Shown in pieces: positions 12,640 through 15,303 of a DNA stretch of 15,303 nt (within the stretch, counting starts at the first letter, position 1; each line of letters starts with the position of its first letter). The stretch comes from an uncultured Bacteroidota bacterium. GTDB lineage: Bacteria > Bacteroidota > Bacteroidia > UKL13-3. A program made the position numbers and the translations under genes. Below the pieces are notes generated by a model. It was not told the DNA's origin. It searched no databases and saw only the letters and a list, made by a program, of their open reading frames with translations. The stretch covers positions 1-15,303 of the forward strand of contig CAIVPY010000626.1 of assembly GCA_903907885.1 (NCBI GenBank), in the 5' to 3' direction.

Positions 12640-12936
12640 ATGAATATGATAGAATTTACCCCTGCGGCCAAAGAGGCCATTATACATTTTAATGAAACTT
12701 TGCAGATACCTGCCGACCATTACCTGAGGGTGGGTATTAAACAGAAAAACGCACAAGACAAAGGTTTGATGATTGGGTTTGATGCCAAAACGGATAAGGA
12801 TAAACAAATTGAAAATGATGGCATACAATTGATTTACCACCCGGGGCAGGCATTGTTTTTTGCGGGTATGATAATTGATTATAGAGAAAGAGATGGCAAG
12901 AAGGGTTTTGTGTTGGTTGAGAATAAGAAGCTTTAA
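12640..12936 (+). CDS. HesB/IscA (A-type Fe-S carrier) family-like protein lacking all cysteines
   Basis: The 98 residues follow the A-type fold pattern: FTPAAKEAIIHF at the N-terminus, LRVGIK in the strand before the usual first cysteine loop, and GIQLIYHPGQALFFAG. The family-typical IDYRERDGKKGFVLVEN then closes the core. True IscA, SufA or ErpA carry Cys in a GGCSG loop and a CGCG pair near the end. Here the loop reads KQKNAQDKG, the chain stops at ENKKL before the CGCG position, and no cysteine exists anywhere. Cluster or iron binding in the usual way is therefore not expected. It starts 6 bases after trpS (another ATG at 12646) and ends before convergent terminators. Function is unknown; the family assignment is by eye. 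Confidence 0.78.
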   Translation: MNMIEFTPAAKEAIIHFNETLQIPADHYLRVGIKQKNAQDKGLMIGFDAKTDKDKQIENDGIQLIYHPGQALFFAGMIIDYRERDGKKGFVLVENKKL

Positions 12937-12949
12937 GAAGTAAACATTC

Positions 12950-12979
12950 ATAAAAAAGTCGGGTAGGAATACCCGACTT
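12950..12979 (-). terminator. Intrinsic terminator of the minus-strand surface-protein gene
   Basis: AAGTCGGGTA (12956-12965) and TACCCGACTT (12970-12979) form a perfect 10-base-pair stem with a 4-base loop. Read on the minus strand, the stem is followed by six T (the A-run 12952-12957), giving a complete intrinsic terminator. It lies 55 bases beyond the stop of the minus gene at 13035. On the + strand there is no T-run after the stem, so its main direction is minus, though it may also slow + strand transcripts. Confidence 0.85.
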
Positions 12980-12994
12980 CAATGTGATAAAATT

Positions 12995-13034
12995 GAGCCT
13001 CTACTCTTTTGAGCAAAGGCTTTTTTGTTTTTTG
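12995..13034 (+). terminator. Probable + strand terminator of the trpS unit
   Basis: AGCCT (12996-13000) pairs with AGGCT (13017-13021). Inside, CTC (13005-13007) can pair with GAG (13011-13013). The stem is followed by TTTTTTG and six more T from 13021 to 13033. This looks like a rho-independent terminator for the + strand unit ending at 12936. The stem is interrupted, so it is weaker than the one after rplQ. It abuts the last codons of the convergent gene. Confidence 0.65.
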
Positions 13035-15119
13035 TTATTCCTTAATCAATTTTATAGCTTTTGAATAGCTATCATCACTTTGCAGGTATGCAAAATAAAC
13101 ACCTGCTTTAAGGGTATTCATTTCAACTAAACTAAAAGTATTTTCTCCCAATGCGCTTGAAAGGGTTTTGTTTAATATCTCTCTTCCCATAGCATCTGTA
13201 ACTAGTAGTTTCATTTCGCTTTTTGTTTCACTTACATAGTTAAGCTCTATTTGGTTATTAAATGGATTCGGTTTGAATTTAAGGTATGAAAATGTTGTTG
13301 AATTTGTTTCTTCTACAGCAGATTCTTGACCTCTAGTCACTGCAATGCTATAAACTTTGTTAGTGCTGTCTATTGTTGTAATCATTATTTCAATCAGATT
13401 TGTATCTCTTTTGTCAAATATTAATTCCGATGACTCTTGTCCACTTAAAATAGTATTATAAGTTCCGCTATTTATTCTCAATTGTGCTTGAGCTGAAGTA
13501 TCAAACAAATATGGAGTTACCTTAATAAATTTTGCAGAATCATTTACTTTTAAATAATATTTTGTTGGATATAGATAACCGGAGGAAAACCATGGGTATA
13601 ATGCACCCCTACTTGTTGTTAAGTTGATTAGATTGGCATTTGAGTATATTACATTTTGAGATATTAAAATATGATCATTCGATCCATCAACATCAGCCAT
13701 TTCGGGCCTGTTATCCCCATCTAGGTCGCCTATTACGAAATCTGCTGTTCCCCCATGTCCAGTTCCTAATGAAACAGGTGCTGCAAATTCAATTTTGCCA
13801 TTCTTGCTGATATTCGTAAACGCTAAATATTCATTGAATAATAAGTCAAGTTTTCCATCACCATTAATATCATAAATATGAATGCTACTATTAAAATAAT
13901 ATGTAGGAACATTTGTAACGAGGCATAATTTTGAAGCAAAGTAAACTGTGTCGGCTGAACCAATATTTTCTAAAATAGATAATTGAGCCTTATTATTTAC
14001 ATCACTTAAAAATGAAATATCTTGCTTTCCATCTTCATTCAAATCTCCAATTTTAAAACTTATTACATTTGTGTACATATTGGTATCTACTACAATATCA
14101 AACCTTTGCTCAAAATAGAAACATCCTTGAAAACTTTTATTTATGAATAAAGATAAAATATTAGCATCGATGTTACCAACTGCTATATCTTGTTTTCCAT
14201 CTCCATTAATATCTCCTATCTCAATGTCTAAGGAATAAGAAATAGCAAACAAATCTTCACTATTTGCAAAACTAATGCTATCATTACTTCCTGTATTCCG
14301 AAATATTGAAACACAGTTATTATAATAGTAAGATACAACTATATCTAATTTACCATCCCCATCAATGTCGCCAATTTTTATTTGGGACATTCCCTTTGTG
14401 AAAGCTGCAACTTCTATACTTTGATAATCAAAACGAATATTACCATTACTACTTGTGTTTCTATAAATATGTATTACACTATCATCAATATCAATTGCTG
14501 CTATATCTAATTTGCCATCCCCATCCAAATCTCCTATTGCCAAGTTTGTACATTTATAATACGCCCCAGTGAAGTATTTTTTAAATTTTATATTCCCAAT
14601 ACTGCTAATATTTTTTAAAATATCGATTTTTTGTTCATCATAATTATTAGAAGTTTTTGCAATTATTAAATCCGTTTTACCGTCATTATCTATATCCCCT
14701 AATAAAACATTACTTGGTTCAGATGTTGAAATATACCCTAAACGAGCATAATCACCAATTGTGATTGCACTTTTATGAGGACTATAAGTTGGATTAAATG
14801 AGTTACTGCTATAAGTTATTAATTGTCCATTTAAGTTTAATACAGAAATAGGAGAATATGTGGCTCCACTTGGCACTTTTACAATTAAACTTGTAGCACT
14901 TGCACTCACAATTGTTGCTTTAGTAGCACCAAAGTAAACGATATTGTTACTTGCCGTATCATTAAAATTAGTTCCAGTAATAACAACGGTAGAGCCAACA
15001 TTACCTTTTGTTGGTGTAAACGAAGTAATGTTAGGTGCTTGGGCACTTGCTTTGTTAAAGCCAATAATTAGTAATGTTAGCAGGATGAATTTAAGGCTGT
15101 TGGTAATTGCATTGTTCAT
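13035..15119 (-). CDS. Secreted surface protein: IPT/TIG, seven FG-GAP/VCBS repeats, cadherin-like domain, T9SS sorting domain
   Basis: The 694 residues begin with a signal peptide (MNNAITNSLKFILLTLLIIG, then FNKASA, cleavage likely before Gln27). An IPT/TIG domain spans about 28-110 (ITSFTPTKGNVGSTVVITG). Seven calcium-type motifs of FG-GAP/VCBS repeats follow at 142, 197, 251, 303, 359, 417 and 465 (DIDNDG, DLDGDG, DIDGDG, DINGDG, DLNEDG, DINGDG, DLDGDN), 48-58 residues apart. Seven such blades fit an integrin-like propeller. A cadherin-like beta-sandwich covers about 497-596 (ends YSIAVTRG). The last ~83 residues (PNPFNNQIELNY, TDAMGREI, LKAGVYFAYL) are a type A T9SS C-terminal sorting domain, so the protein should cross the outer membrane by T9SS. 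No enzyme motif is visible; binding or adhesion is inferred. It is a lone gene with its own terminator. Confidence 0.9.
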   Translation of the reverse strand: MNNAITNSLKFILLTLLIIGFNKASAQAPNITSFTPTKGNVGSTVVITGTNFNDTASNNIVYFGATKATIVSASATSLIVKVPSGATYSPISVLNLNGQLITYSSNSFNPTYSPHKSAITIGDYARLGYISTSEPSNVLLGDIDNDGKTDLIIAKTSNNYDEQKIDILKNISSIGNIKFKKYFTGAYYKCTNLAIGDLDGDGKLDIAAIDIDDSVIHIYRNTSSNGNIRFDYQSIEVAAFTKGMSQIKIGDIDGDGKLDIVVSYYYNNCVSIFRNTGSNDSISFANSEDLFAISYSLDIEIGDINGDGKQDIAVGNIDANILSLFINKSFQGCFYFEQRFDIVVDTNMYTNVISFKIGDLNEDGKQDISFLSDVNNKAQLSILENIGSADTVYFASKLCLVTNVPTYYFNSSIHIYDINGDGKLDLLFNEYLAFTNISKNGKIEFAAPVSLGTGHGGTADFVIGDLDGDNRPEMADVDGSNDHILISQNVIYSNANLINLTTSRGALYPWFSSGYLYPTKYYLKVNDSAKFIKVTPYLFDTSAQAQLRINSGTYNTILSGQESSELIFDKRDTNLIEIMITTIDSTNKVYSIAVTRGQESAVEETNSTTFSYLKFKPNPFNNQIELNYVSETKSEMKLLVTDAMGREILNKTLSSALGENTFSLVEMNTLKAGVYFAYLQSDDSYSKAIKLIKE

Positions 15120-15237
15120 AATTGAATTTTTTCCCCCAAATTTTCTTATACAAGATTAAAGGATTCTGATGATTAATAGGATTTTTCTTTTTTGTCTTAT
15201 TCATCCCATACTCTTGTTTGGATAATGTTTTATAGTA

Positions 15238-15303
15238 GAAGTGGTCGTTTCGGTTATTGAGCGAAGCCGAAATACCGAAACGCCCACTTCGACTTCGCTC
15301 AGT
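15238..15303. repeat. REP-like palindromic element, cut by the window edge
   Basis: The 17-base arms at 15238-15254 and 15274-15290 pair at 16 of 17 positions (one T/C mismatch), around a 19-base loop. A second pairing competes with it: TGAGCGAAG at 15258-15266 is perfectly complementary to CTTCGCTCA at 15293-15301. GC content is above the AT-rich surroundings. The CTTCGACTTCGCTCAGT style of sequence is typical of repetitive extragenic palindromes. It lies upstream of the minus-strand gene. The element probably continues past the window, so its true end is not seen. Confidence 0.68.

Noticed and set aside
12616..12951. Minus-strand 111-codon frame opposite the IscA-like gene
   Set aside because: The + strand frame shows clear family pattern and fits the trpS spacing; the minus frame has no recognisable motif and overlaps the minus terminator.
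14944..15159. + strand 71-codon frame at the 5' end of the minus surface-protein gene
   Set aside because: It mirrors the signal peptide and IPT/TIG domain, which are convincing on the minus strand.
15120..15200. Promoter for the minus surface-protein gene
   Set aside because: CAAGATTA at 15151-15158 (TAATCTTG on the minus strand) is one mismatch from the -7 element, but no matching -33 element is found at the right distance.

Overview
The window is a ribosomal-protein superoperon from an AT-rich member of the Bacteroidota, followed by a tryptophanyl-tRNA synthetase gene, a small Fe-S-assembly-like gene, and a convergent gene for a secreted surface protein. Four things point to Bacteroidota. 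The promoters fit the TTTG / TAnnTTTG pattern of that phylum. Nearly all start codons lack a Shine-Dalgarno sequence. The last gene ends in a type IX secretion (T9SS) sorting domain. Ribosomal proteins S14, S4 and L36 are of zinc-free or zinc-ligand-depleted form. I cannot place it below phylum level with confidence.

Positions 1-4028 hold the end of the S10 cluster and the first half of the spc cluster on the + strand: the tail of rplB, then rpsS, rplV, rpsC, rplP, rpmC, rpsQ, rplN, rplX, rplE and rpsN, mostly 2-30 bases apart. A 132-base gap (4029-4160) carries a clear promoter and an ~80-base leader. Then follow rpsH, rplF, rplR, rpsE, rpmD, rplO and secY (4161-8078). A second promoter in the 55-base secY-infA gap starts the alpha part: infA, rpmJ, rpsM, rpsK, rpsD, rpoA and rplQ (8134-11508), closed by a strong intrinsic terminator (11528-11557). 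No map or adk gene lies between secY and infA. An imperfect inverted array of 7-base units separates rpoA from rplQ.

From 11629, trpS and a 98-residue cysteine-free HesB/IscA-like gene form a short two-gene + strand unit. It meets the minus-strand gene (13035-15119) at a terminator region with one hairpin suited to each direction. The minus gene encodes a 694-residue exported protein: signal peptide, IPT/TIG domain, seven FG-GAP/VCBS calcium-motif repeats (probably a seven-bladed propeller), cadherin-like sandwich and T9SS C-terminal domain. The window ends inside a REP-like palindromic repeat.

Together the + strand genes supply ribosome parts, the protein-export channel SecY, initiation factor IF-1 and the RNA polymerase alpha subunit. 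I see no new multi-gene system. The observations worth following are the cysteine-free A-type protein, the internal promoters with a shared start region, the two unusual Shine-Dalgarno leaders of rplF and rplR, the heptamer inverted repeat, and the edge palindrome.
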